From: Sediminibacterium sp. | Lineage (GTDB): Bacteria > Bacteroidota > Bacteroidia > Chitinophagales > Chitinophagaceae | Length of the DNA: 64,000 nucleotides | Direction of reading: 5' to 3' | Assembly (NCBI GenBank): GCA_030158665.1 | Contig: JAOASM010000046.1 | Span: 1 to 64,000, forward strand | Shown here: positions 26,203 through 34,806 of the stretch, piece by piece | Layout: every line of letters begins with the position of its first letter | How positions within the stretch are numbered: the first letter of the stretch is position 1 | Position numbers and translations under genes: made by a program | Notes under the pieces: generated by a model | Seen by the model: the letters and a program-made list of their open reading frames with translations, nothing else | What the model was told of the DNA's origin: nothing | Database searches by the model: none

Positions 26203-26276
26203 TGACCCCGTCAGGATTCAAACCTGAAACCTTTTGATCCGTAGTCAAATACTCTATTCAGTTGAGCTACGGGGCC
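26203..26276 (-). tRNA. tRNA-Arg, anticodon ACG
   Basis: 74 bases on the minus strand fold as a full cloverleaf. The seven-base acceptor stem GGCCCCG/CGGGGTC has one G-U pair; the D stem is GCTC/GAGT; the anticodon stem is TTTGA/TCAAA with loop CTACGGA, so the anticodon is ACG (A34 is normally made inosine by TadA). The T stem is TCAGG/CCTGA with loop TTTGAAT, and the discriminator base is A. CCA is not encoded. A strong hairpin terminator follows directly. Confidence 0.95.
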
Positions 26277-26378
26277 ATTGCACTTACTAATCCAGGTCAA
26301 TAAGGGGTGCAAATATACCTCAAAATACCATTTTACCAAAGGAAAAGGGCAAATAATACTTTAAAAACCACCATTTTA

Positions 26379-28277
26379 TTAATAATGCCAGCGCACAAAG
26401 GCTTCCATTGCTGCATATTTGGTTAAACCAAGGTTAGCATACAAATTAGCCGTATTGGCGTTGCGAATTTCGGCTCTTTGCCAGAACTCTCTTGAATCGG
26501 TGCCTTGAAAAGGAACACTGTCTTTTTGAGATTGATGGATAAAGATACCAAAACGTTTTTTCAATACTTGGTCAGGACTCATTGGTACAGCCATTTCAAT
26601 TTCAGAGATATCCCATTCTTGCCAAGCACCTTTGTACAACCAAACCCAACAATCTTTTACCCATGTATCTCCTGCCGCTTTTAAACGACGCATACTTTCA
26701 AAGACCACATCTAAACAAACTTTATGCGTGCCATGCGGATCTGCAAGATCTCCTGCGCAATACACTTGATGCGGTTGAATTTTACGTAAAAGTTCCATCG
26801 TTATTTGAATGTCTTCTTCGCTCATTGGTTTTTTATCAATCATGCCTGTTTCATAAAAAGGAAGGTTCATGAAATGATAATTGTCTTCTGCAATACCCAC
26901 ATATCTGCAAGTCGCTTTGGCTTCACATCTTCTAATCAAACCTTTGATAGCGCGAATTTCAGGACTATCTAAATGGTTGGTTTCTTTGCTAGCTAAATAG
27001 GCTCTCGCATTGGTCAAAATTTCTTGGCTTTTTTTATTGTCGATGCCAAAAAGATCTTCAAAGCCCACTGCGAAATCTAAAAATCTAGTGACAAACTCAT
27101 CCGTCACTGCAATATTGCCACTTGTTTGATATGCTACATGCACATCGTGTCCTTGATCATGCAAACGCATAAATGTACCACCCATACTGATGATGTCATC
27201 GTCGGGGTGAGGAGAGAAGATTAATACTTTTTTGCTATGCGGTTCACTTCGCTCTGGATGAGCGGGTATAACTGCATTGGGTTTTCCACCTGGCCATCCA
27301 GTGATGGAATCACGCAACATATAAAACACTTGCAAGTTAATATCGTAGACAGATTCTTTGATGACTAATAAGTCAGATAAGCTGTTCTCTTTATAATCAT
27401 CAGATGTTAAACTTAAAACAGTTTTATTTAGTTTTAATGCCAAACCGATAACTGCTTTTTTAATCATTTGTGGTGTCCAATCATTCGCGCCTGTTAACCA
27501 TGGAGATTTATTTCTAGTCAATTCTGTGGCAGCTAATTCATCAATCACAAAAGTACAGTCATCATGATTTTGTAATACACTTGCAGGCAATTGTTCTGTG
27601 ACATCACCCTCAACTGCTTTAGCAACAATCTCAGCTTTATTGCCCCATGCAAGCAAAACGATTTTCTTTGCTTTCATGATGCTGCTAATACCTACAGTGA
27701 TGGCTAATTTGGGCACTTTATTTAAATCATGCCACTCGTAAACGTTAGCCATTCTAGTTAGTTGATCTAAATGTATCACTCTTGTTTTAGAGTGAAAACT
27801 TGATCCAGGCTCATTGAAACCAATATGTCCATTTTTACCAATGCCTAAAATTTGTAAATCGATGCCACCTAATTTCTCGATCGTTTGTTCGTAAGCAACG
27901 CATTTTTCTTTTAATTCATCCTTGCCCCATTCTGAATTAGGAAGATGAATATTTTTTGGATCAATATCAACATGATTGAACAAATGGCGATGCATGAAGC
28001 TCCAATAACTTTGATACGCATCTCTTGGAATAGGGTAGTATTCATCCAAATTGACAGTGATTACGTTTTTAAAACTTAGTCCTTCCTCCTTGTGTAATCT
28101 TACTAATTCTTTATACAGTAAAATGGGTGTTGCACCTGTTGCCATGCCCAAAACACATGGTAGACCTTGTGCTTGTTTTTCTTTAATTAAGGTAGCAATT
28201 TGTGCGGCAACTGTGTTAGATCCAGCAGCCACATCTTTGTAAATTTTTACTGGAATTTTCTCAAATGATTCAAGCAT
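26379..28277 (-). CDS. nagB: Glucosamine-6-phosphate deaminase fused to PIG-L/LmbE deacetylase-like domain
   Basis: 632 residues, two domains. Residues 1 to about 270 are NagB: MATGATPILLY, NLDEYYPI, GIGKNGHIGFNEPGSS; it turns glucosamine-6-P into fructose-6-P and ammonia. From about residue 345 a PIG-L/LmbE domain begins with LIFSPHPDDDIISMGG and keeps a second metal-site region (DLADPHGTHK). The fusion is seen in other Bacteroidota. PIG-L enzymes remove acetyl groups from GlcNAc-type sugars, so the two halves could act in sequence (inference). pyk and pfkA lie upstream on the same strand, separated by a terminator. Confidence 0.88.
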   Translation of the reverse strand: MLESFEKIPVKIYKDVAAGSNTVAAQIATLIKEKQAQGLPCVLGMATGATPILLYKELVRLHKEEGLSFKNVITVNLDEYYPIPRDAYQSYWSFMHRHLFNHVDIDPKNIHLPNSEWGKDELKEKCVAYEQTIEKLGGIDLQILGIGKNGHIGFNEPGSSFHSKTRVIHLDQLTRMANVYEWHDLNKVPKLAITVGISSIMKAKKIVLLAWGNKAEIVAKAVEGDVTEQLPASVLQNHDDCTFVIDELAATELTRNKSPWLTGANDWTPQMIKKAVIGLALKLNKTVLSLTSDDYKENSLSDLLVIKESVYDINLQVFYMLRDSITGWPGGKPNAVIPAHPERSEPHSKKVLIFSPHPDDDIISMGGTFMRLHDQGHDVHVAYQTSGNIAVTDEFVTRFLDFAVGFEDLFGIDNKKSQEILTNARAYLASKETNHLDSPEIRAIKGLIRRCEAKATCRYVGIAEDNYHFMNLPFYETGMIDKKPMSEEDIQITMELLRKIQPHQVYCAGDLADPHGTHKVCLDVVFESMRRLKAAGDTWVKDCWVWLYKGAWQEWDISEIEMAVPMSPDQVLKKRFGIFIHQSQKDSVPFQGTDSREFWQRAEIRNANTANLYANLGLTKYAAMEAFVRWHY

Positions 28278-28310
28278 ATCTATCTTTTAAATTTGAACAT
28301 TAAAGTTATA

Positions 28311-28335
28311 AAAAAGGCCTCAATAATGAGGCCTT
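28311..28335 (-). terminator. Terminator after pyk
   Basis: AAGGCCTCA / TGAGGCCTT with a four-base loop (28314-28335), followed on the minus strand by a run of T. It ends the pfkA-pyk transcript just before the NagB fusion gene. Confidence 0.8.
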
Positions 28336-28339
28336 AGTA

Positions 28340-29791
28340 TTAATCAACTTTATTGATTTTAATCATATTTGTTGGTAAGTGTAATTTAATTGGCGTACTG
28401 CCTGTATTTACGACAATATCTCCCTTATTTACAAAACCCTGTGCTTTCAATACTTGGATTTGATCTGTAATGATTGCATCTAAACTTTCTTCTTTATCGT
28501 AATAAAATGCTTTAACACCCCAGCTTAATGACAATTGGTTCACTAAACTTTGTTCTTTAGTGAAAATGAATAGTGGGGATTTAGGGCGGAAACTACTTAA
28601 CATAAATGCAGTGTAACCACTCTGAGTCATACCTACTAAAGCGTGTGCGTTACTATCTTCAGATAATTTGGATGCGTTGTAACAAACCGCGTCACTCAAG
28701 AAAGAAGGAGAGTGTGGTTGCGGCTTCAAATCTTCTGAACGGTTGTATTTGTATCCATTTTCTTCTACTTCAGAGATAATCTTACGCATTGTTTCTATCA
28801 CCAATACTGGGAATTGACCAGTTGCAGTTTCTCCACTCAACATCACTGCATCAGCACCTTCAATTACGGCATTGGCAACGTCTGTGATTTCTGAACGATT
28901 TGGTTTTACTCTATCAATCATCGATTCCATCATTTGTGTTGCCACAATGACTGGCTTCGCTCTATGAATACATTTTCTAATCAATTCTTTTTGGATCAAA
29001 GGAATTTTTTCAACAGGTAATTCAACTCCTAAATCTCCACGAGCAATCATGATCGCATCACTTGCAATAATGATGTCACGAATATTGGTCAACGCTTCTG
29101 GCATTTCAATTTTAGCGATGATCTTAGACTTACTCTTGTGTTCGTTTAAAATGGCTCTTAACATTTCGATATCTGCCACACGCTTCACGAAGCTTAATGC
29201 AACCCAGTCTAATTCTTCTTTGATGATGAATGCAGCATCTTCTAAATCTTTTTCAGTTAATGCTGGTAAAGAAATTTTTGTATCAGGTAAATTCACGCCT
29301 TTTTTAGAAGAGATGATACCACCTAAAGTCACTTTCACTTTAACATCGCCATTCGCTTCTACACTATGAACCACGACTTCTATTTTGCCATCGTCAATCA
29401 TGATGGTATTGCCCACTACCACATCACCTGCAAGGTTAGGGTAGGATACATAAATCTTTTCTAAAGTACCAACACATTTAGTATTTGTGAATGTAAGGAT
29501 ATCTCCTTCTTTAACTTCTAGGCGATTGTTTTCAATTTCACCAACTCTTAATTTAGGACCTTGTAAGTCACCTAATATGGCTACTGAACAATTTAATTCT
29601 TTATTGATGCCTCTAATATTGTCAATGATTTTCTTTTTGTCTTCATGGCTTCCATGAGAGAAATTTAATCTAAACACGTTGACACCTGCAATCACTAATG
29701 CTTTTAATTGGTCGTAGGTTTCGCATGCTGGACCAACTGTTGCAACGATTTTAGTTTTATGGTGTTTCTGTTTGTAAGTGGACTGACTCAT
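28340..29791 (-). CDS. pyk: Pyruvate kinase
   Basis: 483 residues. Final enzyme of glycolysis, PEP + ADP to pyruvate + ATP. Motifs in order: KIVATVGPA at about 14-22, RLNFSHGSHEDK, the active-site Lys in IIAKIEMPEA, and MIARGDLGVELP. The length covers the A, B and C domains. It follows pfkA by 41 bases on the same strand, which pairs the two irreversible glycolytic steps in one transcript, and it ends at a strong hairpin terminator. Confidence 0.96.
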   Translation of the reverse strand: MSQSTYKQKHHKTKIVATVGPACETYDQLKALVIAGVNVFRLNFSHGSHEDKKKIIDNIRGINKELNCSVAILGDLQGPKLRVGEIENNRLEVKEGDILTFTNTKCVGTLEKIYVSYPNLAGDVVVGNTIMIDDGKIEVVVHSVEANGDVKVKVTLGGIISSKKGVNLPDTKISLPALTEKDLEDAAFIIKEELDWVALSFVKRVADIEMLRAILNEHKSKSKIIAKIEMPEALTNIRDIIIASDAIMIARGDLGVELPVEKIPLIQKELIRKCIHRAKPVIVATQMMESMIDRVKPNRSEITDVANAVIEGADAVMLSGETATGQFPVLVIETMRKIISEVEENGYKYNRSEDLKPQPHSPSFLSDAVCYNASKLSEDSNAHALVGMTQSGYTAFMLSSFRPKSPLFIFTKEQSLVNQLSLSWGVKAFYYDKEESLDAIITDQIQVLKAQGFVNKGDIVVNTGSTPIKLHLPTNMIKINKVD

Positions 29792-29832
29792 TGTAATAAT
29801 TGGGGTTGTTTTAATGCTTTATTTTGTATGGA

Positions 29833-30819
29833 TTAACTAGCTAAGATCTTCACAATCTTTAACCACTCTTCTGAAATTTTTTGTTTTGCTTTTACAGCAT
29901 TGTCTAATGGGGTGTATTTCATTTTGTTGTCTTCAATACCCACCATCACATTGTGTTTTCCGTTTAATAAACATTCAACAGCATGATAGCCCATTCTGCT
30001 TGCGATCAAACGATCTAAACAAGTTGGAGCTCCACCTCTTTGAATATGTCCTAATATACAAACACGAATATCTGCGTTGGGTAATTTTGATTTCAAATAG
30101 TCACCCACTTGATTTCCTCCGCCAAATTCATCTCCTTCGGCAACCACGATTAAGTTGACTAATTTTTTTCTTTTCTCTTTTTCTGTCAAATTGGCCACCA
30201 ATGCTTCCATATCTGTTTTTGATTCTGGAATCAAGATATTTTCTGCACCAGTTGCAATACCACTATGTAATGCAATGTATCCAGCATCACGACCCATGAC
30301 TTCTACAACGAATAATCGATCATGTGCATCTGCCGTATCTCTAATTTTATCAATTGCTTCTACAGCTGTATTGACAGCCGTATCAAAACCAATTGTAAAA
30401 TCACTACCTGCAATATCTTTATCGATTGTTCCTGGTAAACCAATACATGGAATATCGAATTCATTACTGAATTTTTGTGCGCCTTTGAAACTACCATCAC
30501 CACCAATGACAACGATGCCATCAATGCCTCTTTTTTTAAGATTTTCGTATGCGATCTTACGTCCTGCTGGCTCAAAGAAGTCTTTGCTTCTAGCTGTTTT
30601 TAAAATAGTACCACCTCTTTGAATGATGTTGGCAACAGATTTTGAATCCATCTGGAAGATATCGTCTTCGATCATTCCATTGTATCCTCTAGTAACCCCA
30701 AATACGTCTAATCCATGATATAATCCTGTTCTAACAACAGCTCTGATAGCGGCATTCATGCCGGGGGCGTCTCCACCAGATGTTAAAACAGCAATTTTGT
30801 TTACTTTTTTAGTAGACAT
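29833..30819 (-). CDS. pfkA: ATP-dependent 6-phosphofructokinase
   Basis: 328 residues. Motifs: LTSGGDAPGMNAAIRA at about 12-27, VIGGDGSFKGA, LPGTIDKDIAGSD with the catalytic Asp, VEVMGRDAGYIAL, and GHIQRGGAPTCLDR. The Gly in GGDGS at the nucleotide site is the form of ATP-using rather than pyrophosphate-using enzymes. It is first in a pfkA-pyk operon; a -7 box lies about 70 bases upstream. Confidence 0.95.
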   Translation of the reverse strand: MSTKKVNKIAVLTSGGDAPGMNAAIRAVVRTGLYHGLDVFGVTRGYNGMIEDDIFQMDSKSVANIIQRGGTILKTARSKDFFEPAGRKIAYENLKKRGIDGIVVIGGDGSFKGAQKFSNEFDIPCIGLPGTIDKDIAGSDFTIGFDTAVNTAVEAIDKIRDTADAHDRLFVVEVMGRDAGYIALHSGIATGAENILIPESKTDMEALVANLTEKEKRKKLVNLIVVAEGDEFGGGNQVGDYLKSKLPNADIRVCILGHIQRGGAPTCLDRLIASRMGYHAVECLLNGKHNVMVGIEDNKMKYTPLDNAVKAKQKISEEWLKIVKILAS

Positions 30820-30891
30820 GTTGATTCAATTTGTCATTTAATGTATTGATTTACAAGAATAAATCAATGGGTTACCGAAAGAACGGAGCCC

Positions 30892-30899
30892 CAAATTTA
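30892..30899 (-). promoter_or_regulatory. Probable -7 box of pfkA-pyk promoter
   Basis: TAAATTTG on the minus strand is an exact TAnnTTTG match, about 70 bases before the pfkA start. No clear -33 partner, so moderate trust only. Confidence 0.35.
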
Positions 30900-31038
30900 A
30901 TCATTTGAAATCAATTATCCATTGATTTTATACACAGATTATGAATCTACTTTAATGAATACAAAACTGCACAAATAACCTAACAGTCGTTTGTAGAAAA
31001 CCTTGAGATATCAATCGATTGCGATGCTTCTATTGAAA

Positions 31039-32988
31039 TTATTTTGCTTCTAATTCCAGCAATTCACTAAATAACTGATCATGGTCTTGGTTCATGCGAT
31101 GCAACTCTTGCTGCTTTAATTGATACTCTTTTTCTATCAATTGAAAACTAGCGATATCTGAATAAATAGTTGGGTCAGCCATTTTTAATTCAATAGATTT
31201 TAGAGCAGACTGTGTTTGCCCCATTTTTTCTTCTAATTGAGCAATCTGTTTTTGTAGTTTTTGTACCAGTTTTTGATGTTCCTTATCTATTGGGCCAGTT
31301 TTTACTTCTGCTGTAACCGGCTCAACTTTTTTTTCAACTGGTTTTGGGGTTTGCTTTGCTGCTTCTGGGTTGGCCGCTTTTTGCTTTGCCATGCGTTCTT
31401 TCCAAGCGACCCATTCAGCATAATCTCCTTTGAATTCTATGATTTTCTCGTCTTCAATTTCCCAAATTTTGTTCGCTGTTTTGGAAATAAAGTAACGATC
31501 GTGACTTACTAAAATAATTGAACCATCATATTTTGTTAACGCTTCGGCTAGTAATTCTACTGTGGCCATGTCCAAGTGGTTGGTAGGCTCATCCAGCATT
31601 AAAAAATTGGCTTTGCTGATAATGGTTTTAGTTAATGCAACTCTCGCTTTTTCTCCTCCACTTAAGACCCTAATTTTCTTATCTATTTCGTCTCCTCCAA
31701 ATAAGAAACAACCTAATAAAGCACGAAGTTCTAGGTCTGTTTTTTTAGTACCACATTCTTGTACTTCTTGTAAAATAGTATTGTTCAAATTCAAGGATTC
31801 TAATTGGTGCTGGGCGTAAAAACTTTCATCTACATTATGGCCCCAAACCCTTTCGCCTTCGTGACTTTCCATGCCTGCTACAATTCTCAAAAGGGTAGAC
31901 TTACCTTTACCATTGGCACCAATCAAAGCAATTTTATCACCACGTTCAATCTCGGCAAATGCATTGTTTAAAATAGTTTGAGCTGGATAACTTTTGCTAA
32001 TGCCTTTAAGGTCAACCAAAACTTTTCCAGGTGTTTTATCTACAGCAAAATTGATTCTAATATTGGGTCTTTCAATTTGCACATCTTCAATCACATCTAA
32101 TCTATCCAATCTTTTTTGAATGGATTGAGCTTGAGCTGCTTTAGATGCTTTGGCTTTAAATCGTTCAATAAAGCGTTCTTGTTGTCTGATATAATCTTGT
32201 TGATTTTCAAATGCTCTTTGTTGGATCTCAACGCGCTGTACTTTTTCTACTTCATAGTAGGCGTAATCTCCCGTGTAAAAGTTCAATTGTTGCTGATAAA
32301 CTTCAACAATTTTATTCACCATTTTATTTAAGAAAAATTTATCGTGACTCACAATTACGACACTTCCTTTGTAGTGTAAAAGATATTTCTCTAGCCATTC
32401 GATACTTGGTAAATCCAAGTGGTTGGTCGGCTCATCCAATAACAAAACATCGGGCGCTTGTAAGATCATTTTTGCCAATAAAACACGCATTCTCCATCCA
32501 CCACTAAATTCTTTATAGGGGCGTGTTAAATCCTTATTAGTAAAGCCAAGGCCATGTAAAACCTCTTCTGCCTTATGTTCAATATTGTAACCATCTAACA
32601 CATCAATTTCATGTAAGGCGTCTGTGTATTTGATTAAAATGTCATTGTCTTCTGGATTCGCTTCTAATTCTTTACCTAATTCCTCAATTTCCTTTTCTAG
32701 TTCACGAACTCTTTCGAAAGCACCCAAAGCCACTTCTGTGATGGTTTCACTTGTGTCAAAACTCAATAGATCTTGGTGTAAATAGCCGATGGTGGTATCT
32801 CTTCCTTTTTCTACAGTCCCTTTTGAAGGGGTATATTGACCTACTAATAATTTCAATAAAGTTGACTTTCCAGTACCGTTGTAACCAATTAATCCAATTC
32901 TTTCTCCTGGTTGAATATGCCAAGTGGCATCCTCTACGATCGCTCTAGCACCAAACTCAAAAGTTACATTTTGTAATCCTATTAACAT
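31039..32988 (-). CDS. ABC-F family ATPase (Uup/EttA-like)
   Basis: 649 residues, two ABC domains and no membrane segment. Domain 1: Walker A GYNGTGKST, signature FSGGWRMRV, Walker B VLLLDEPTNHLD. Domain 2: GANGKGKST, LSGGEKARV, FLMLDEPTNHLD. A linker of about 80 residues rich in charged residues lies between them, and a C-terminal coiled coil (about 560-649) completes the fold. ABC-F proteins act on the ribosome. It is monocistronic and divergent from a lipoprotein gene. Confidence 0.92.
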   Translation of the reverse strand: MLIGLQNVTFEFGARAIVEDATWHIQPGERIGLIGYNGTGKSTLLKLLVGQYTPSKGTVEKGRDTTIGYLHQDLLSFDTSETITEVALGAFERVRELEKEIEELGKELEANPEDNDILIKYTDALHEIDVLDGYNIEHKAEEVLHGLGFTNKDLTRPYKEFSGGWRMRVLLAKMILQAPDVLLLDEPTNHLDLPSIEWLEKYLLHYKGSVVIVSHDKFFLNKMVNKIVEVYQQQLNFYTGDYAYYEVEKVQRVEIQQRAFENQQDYIRQQERFIERFKAKASKAAQAQSIQKRLDRLDVIEDVQIERPNIRINFAVDKTPGKVLVDLKGISKSYPAQTILNNAFAEIERGDKIALIGANGKGKSTLLRIVAGMESHEGERVWGHNVDESFYAQHQLESLNLNNTILQEVQECGTKKTDLELRALLGCFLFGGDEIDKKIRVLSGGEKARVALTKTIISKANFLMLDEPTNHLDMATVELLAEALTKYDGSIILVSHDRYFISKTANKIWEIEDEKIIEFKGDYAEWVAWKERMAKQKAANPEAAKQTPKPVEKKVEPVTAEVKTGPIDKEHQKLVQKLQKQIAQLEEKMGQTQSALKSIELKMADPTIYSDIASFQLIEKEYQLKQQELHRMNQDHDQLFSELLELEAK

Positions 32989-33007
32989 ATTATTTCAATT
33001 CAGAGCG

Positions 33008-33015
33008 CAAAGTTA
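33008..33015 (-). promoter_or_regulatory. -7 box of ABC-F promoter
   Basis: TAACTTTG on the minus strand fits TAnnTTTG and ends 20 bases before the ATG at 32988. No clear -33 element. Confidence 0.45.
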
Positions 33016-33020
33016 CTGTG

Positions 33021-33048
33021 TTGCAGTGGCTATTTATGCATAATTTTG
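33021..33048 (+). promoter_or_regulatory. Promoter of lipoprotein gene at 33061
   Basis: TTG (33021-33023), 17-base spacer, TAATTTTG (33041-33048). The box covers the TTG at 33046 that opens the frame, so translation must start downstream, at the ATG at 33061. Confidence 0.55.
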
Positions 33049-33060
33049 AAAAAATTGTTT

Positions 33061-33612
33061 ATGCAAAGACTCCTTTTTATCCTTTTCATTGCTTCATTAA
33101 TGGCTTGTGAATCCAATTCTAATGCGCCTTTAGATCAAGTGTCAGCTTCTTTTCAGCAAAAAAGACATGATACTTCGTTAGACCAAACCATACAGCCTTT
33201 ATTGAATCAATATTTTGCCGTAATGGGAAATCTGGGTGAGCAGGATACAGCTAATTTACAATTGCATGGATCCATTTTAATTCAACAGTCGGATAGTTTG
33301 ACAAAACAGCAGCTGTCTACGGATACAATAACACAAAGGAATGCTTTGCAGGGCTTGATGAATATTCAATTCGAGATGGAAGCTATTTTATTAGAGTCGA
33401 CTGTTGGTGAGCGTATTATTGGAGCACAAATGTTGAGTTTACATTGGATAGAGTTCCTTGCAGCAATAGGTTATCAAAAGCAAACGATCTATATTTTTTC
33501 AGATTCGGATGGAAACCAATGGATGGGTTTGAATAAGCAATCATTGAATCCATATCAACATAATGATCCATCCAAGTACAATGCCAATCAAGTGTTACAA
33601 GAGTTAAAATAG
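33061..33612 (+). CDS. Hypothetical lipoprotein, possibly DUF3347-like
   Basis: 183 residues from the ATG at 33061. Lipoprotein signal with lipobox SLMAC, Cys16 the predicted lipid site. The mature part is mostly helical, with repeated Gln/Leu/Asp spacing, and resembles loosely the DUF3347 helical domain; I cannot confirm this. The last part (GNQWMGLNKQSLNPY) may be a small strand region. It is convergent with the exported protein at 33620. Confidence 0.6.
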   Translation: MQRLLFILFIASLMACESNSNAPLDQVSASFQQKRHDTSLDQTIQPLLNQYFAVMGNLGEQDTANLQLHGSILIQQSDSLTKQQLSTDTITQRNALQGLMNIQFEMEAILLESTVGERIIGAQMLSLHWIEFLAAIGYQKQTIYIFSDSDGNQWMGLNKQSLNPYQHNDPSKYNANQVLQELK

Positions 33613-33619
33613 GGGTGTT

Positions 33620-34711
33620 TTAATTTAAGATGGGAGGCTCATAAATGATCAATAATTTGGCATTTATTTTATTGGTCGAAGTGATGAAATACTCTTGTCT
33701 ATTTTTCCCATCTTTGAATAATAAAAGTGCCGTATTGGGAGGAACAGTACCCATATTGTGGGCCACGATAATGACTTCATGTTCCCTCATGTTGTCTGTA
33801 AATTCAAATTCAAGATGAATAGATTTGTAGCTTAATCTTTGTTTGTTGACTAGTAATTGTTTGTTGTCATAAACGATAACTGTATCATTATCTATAGTGC
33901 CATTGTCAAATAGATCAATGCTTATTTTTTTACTATTTGTAATGATTTTTTTTACCAACTTATTTTCTCTTCCAACTAAAACCCATGGCAAATTAATGGG
34001 TTGATTGCGAATGGTATTTTGTGTAACTGGATTTGTATTTAGAGTTGAATTTTCATTGATTACTTCGTCCGAATCTGTTTCTATGATTGGATTTGAGATA
34101 GTCTTGATATTTTTCTTATCCAAGGTCTGAGCGACTTTATTATCCGAAATAGTTGAATTTATTTTAGCCGTAACAGATGGTGTAGTTATAACTTTAGAGT
34201 TGACTGTTGGGATATTTGTAGGCGTGTTGGTAGGTGTGTTGCTTTGTTTCATTTTTCGAACACTAAGTATACTTGCTACTTTTTCTAAAAAAACTTTACC
34301 GCTTCCACAATTCCTGTTTCCATTGACTACTGTGGACATATAAGTGCCTTCTAAAATTTCGTGACCATCTATATTTTTATAGGTTAAAAAATTGGACATC
34401 AAGCAAGCCTCAAGTTCATTCGCGATTTTAATTTGATTAAAACTAGTCTCATCAATTTGCACCAAATTGGTTCGATTACTATGACTGCCTCTTGCAAAAG
34501 CACTAGCAAAAAATTGGTCTGCTTTTTTGGTATAGGTTTGTGCAGTGATTTGATGACTTGCATTTTCTTTGATCTCCATTTCGTAAGTGAAATGATTGAT
34601 CAAGGCATCTCCATTGGCTATAAAACTACCGATCCACCTTCCTGTTAAGTTTTGAGCACTTAAATGGAGCGAAATAATGCATAAAAAGAGGAGTAGGGTT
34701 GTCCTTGCCAT
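33620..34711 (-). CDS. Exported protein with Thr/Pro linker, unknown function
   Basis: 363 residues. A signal peptide ends near SAQ at about residue 20. The N-terminal domain (about 21-150) begins GRWIGSF and looks like a small lipocalin-type beta domain. A low-complexity linker with TPTNTPTN repeats and many Asn/Thr/Ser residues runs to about 240. The C-terminal domain (about 240-363) is made of strands with SIDLFDNGTIDNDTVIVYDN. I recognise the layout from Bacteroidota exported proteins but know no function. Confidence 0.6.
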   Translation of the reverse strand: MARTTLLLFLCIISLHLSAQNLTGRWIGSFIANGDALINHFTYEMEIKENASHQITAQTYTKKADQFFASAFARGSHSNRTNLVQIDETSFNQIKIANELEACLMSNFLTYKNIDGHEILEGTYMSTVVNGNRNCGSGKVFLEKVASILSVRKMKQSNTPTNTPTNIPTVNSKVITTPSVTAKINSTISDNKVAQTLDKKNIKTISNPIIETDSDEVINENSTLNTNPVTQNTIRNQPINLPWVLVGRENKLVKKIITNSKKISIDLFDNGTIDNDTVIVYDNKQLLVNKQRLSYKSIHLEFEFTDNMREHEVIIVAHNMGTVPPNTALLLFKDGKNRQEYFITSTNKINAKLLIIYEPPILN

Positions 34712-34774
34712 AGTTTGAATAGAACTTTAAATTTAAGTATAAATCTAAGTATCAACAAGCATCCTTTTTTTTGT

Positions 34775-34782
34775 TATCTTTG
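34775..34782 (+). promoter_or_regulatory. -7 box of thrS promoter
   Basis: TATCTTTG, an exact TAnnTTTG, 24 bases before the thrS ATG. No convincing TTTG upstream. I see no T-box or threonine-codon leader in the short gap. Confidence 0.45.
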
Positions 34783-34806
34783 TACTTATATATTTATTAT
34801 TAAAAC

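Noticed and set aside
25977-26227. Open frames of about 70 codons on both strands over the hairpin cluster
   Set aside because: The predicted peptides only follow the arms of inverted repeats, they overlap each other and run into the tRNA, and none looks like a real protein.
26379-28277. Asn in GIGKNGHIGFNEPG of NagB as a lost catalytic Asp
   Set aside because: Many non-enterobacterial NagB proteins, such as those of Bacillus, have Asn here, so it is not a defect.
31012-31021. Palindrome CAATCGATTG near the end of the ABC-F gene
   Set aside because: It is short, has no T run and no promoter beside it; likely chance.
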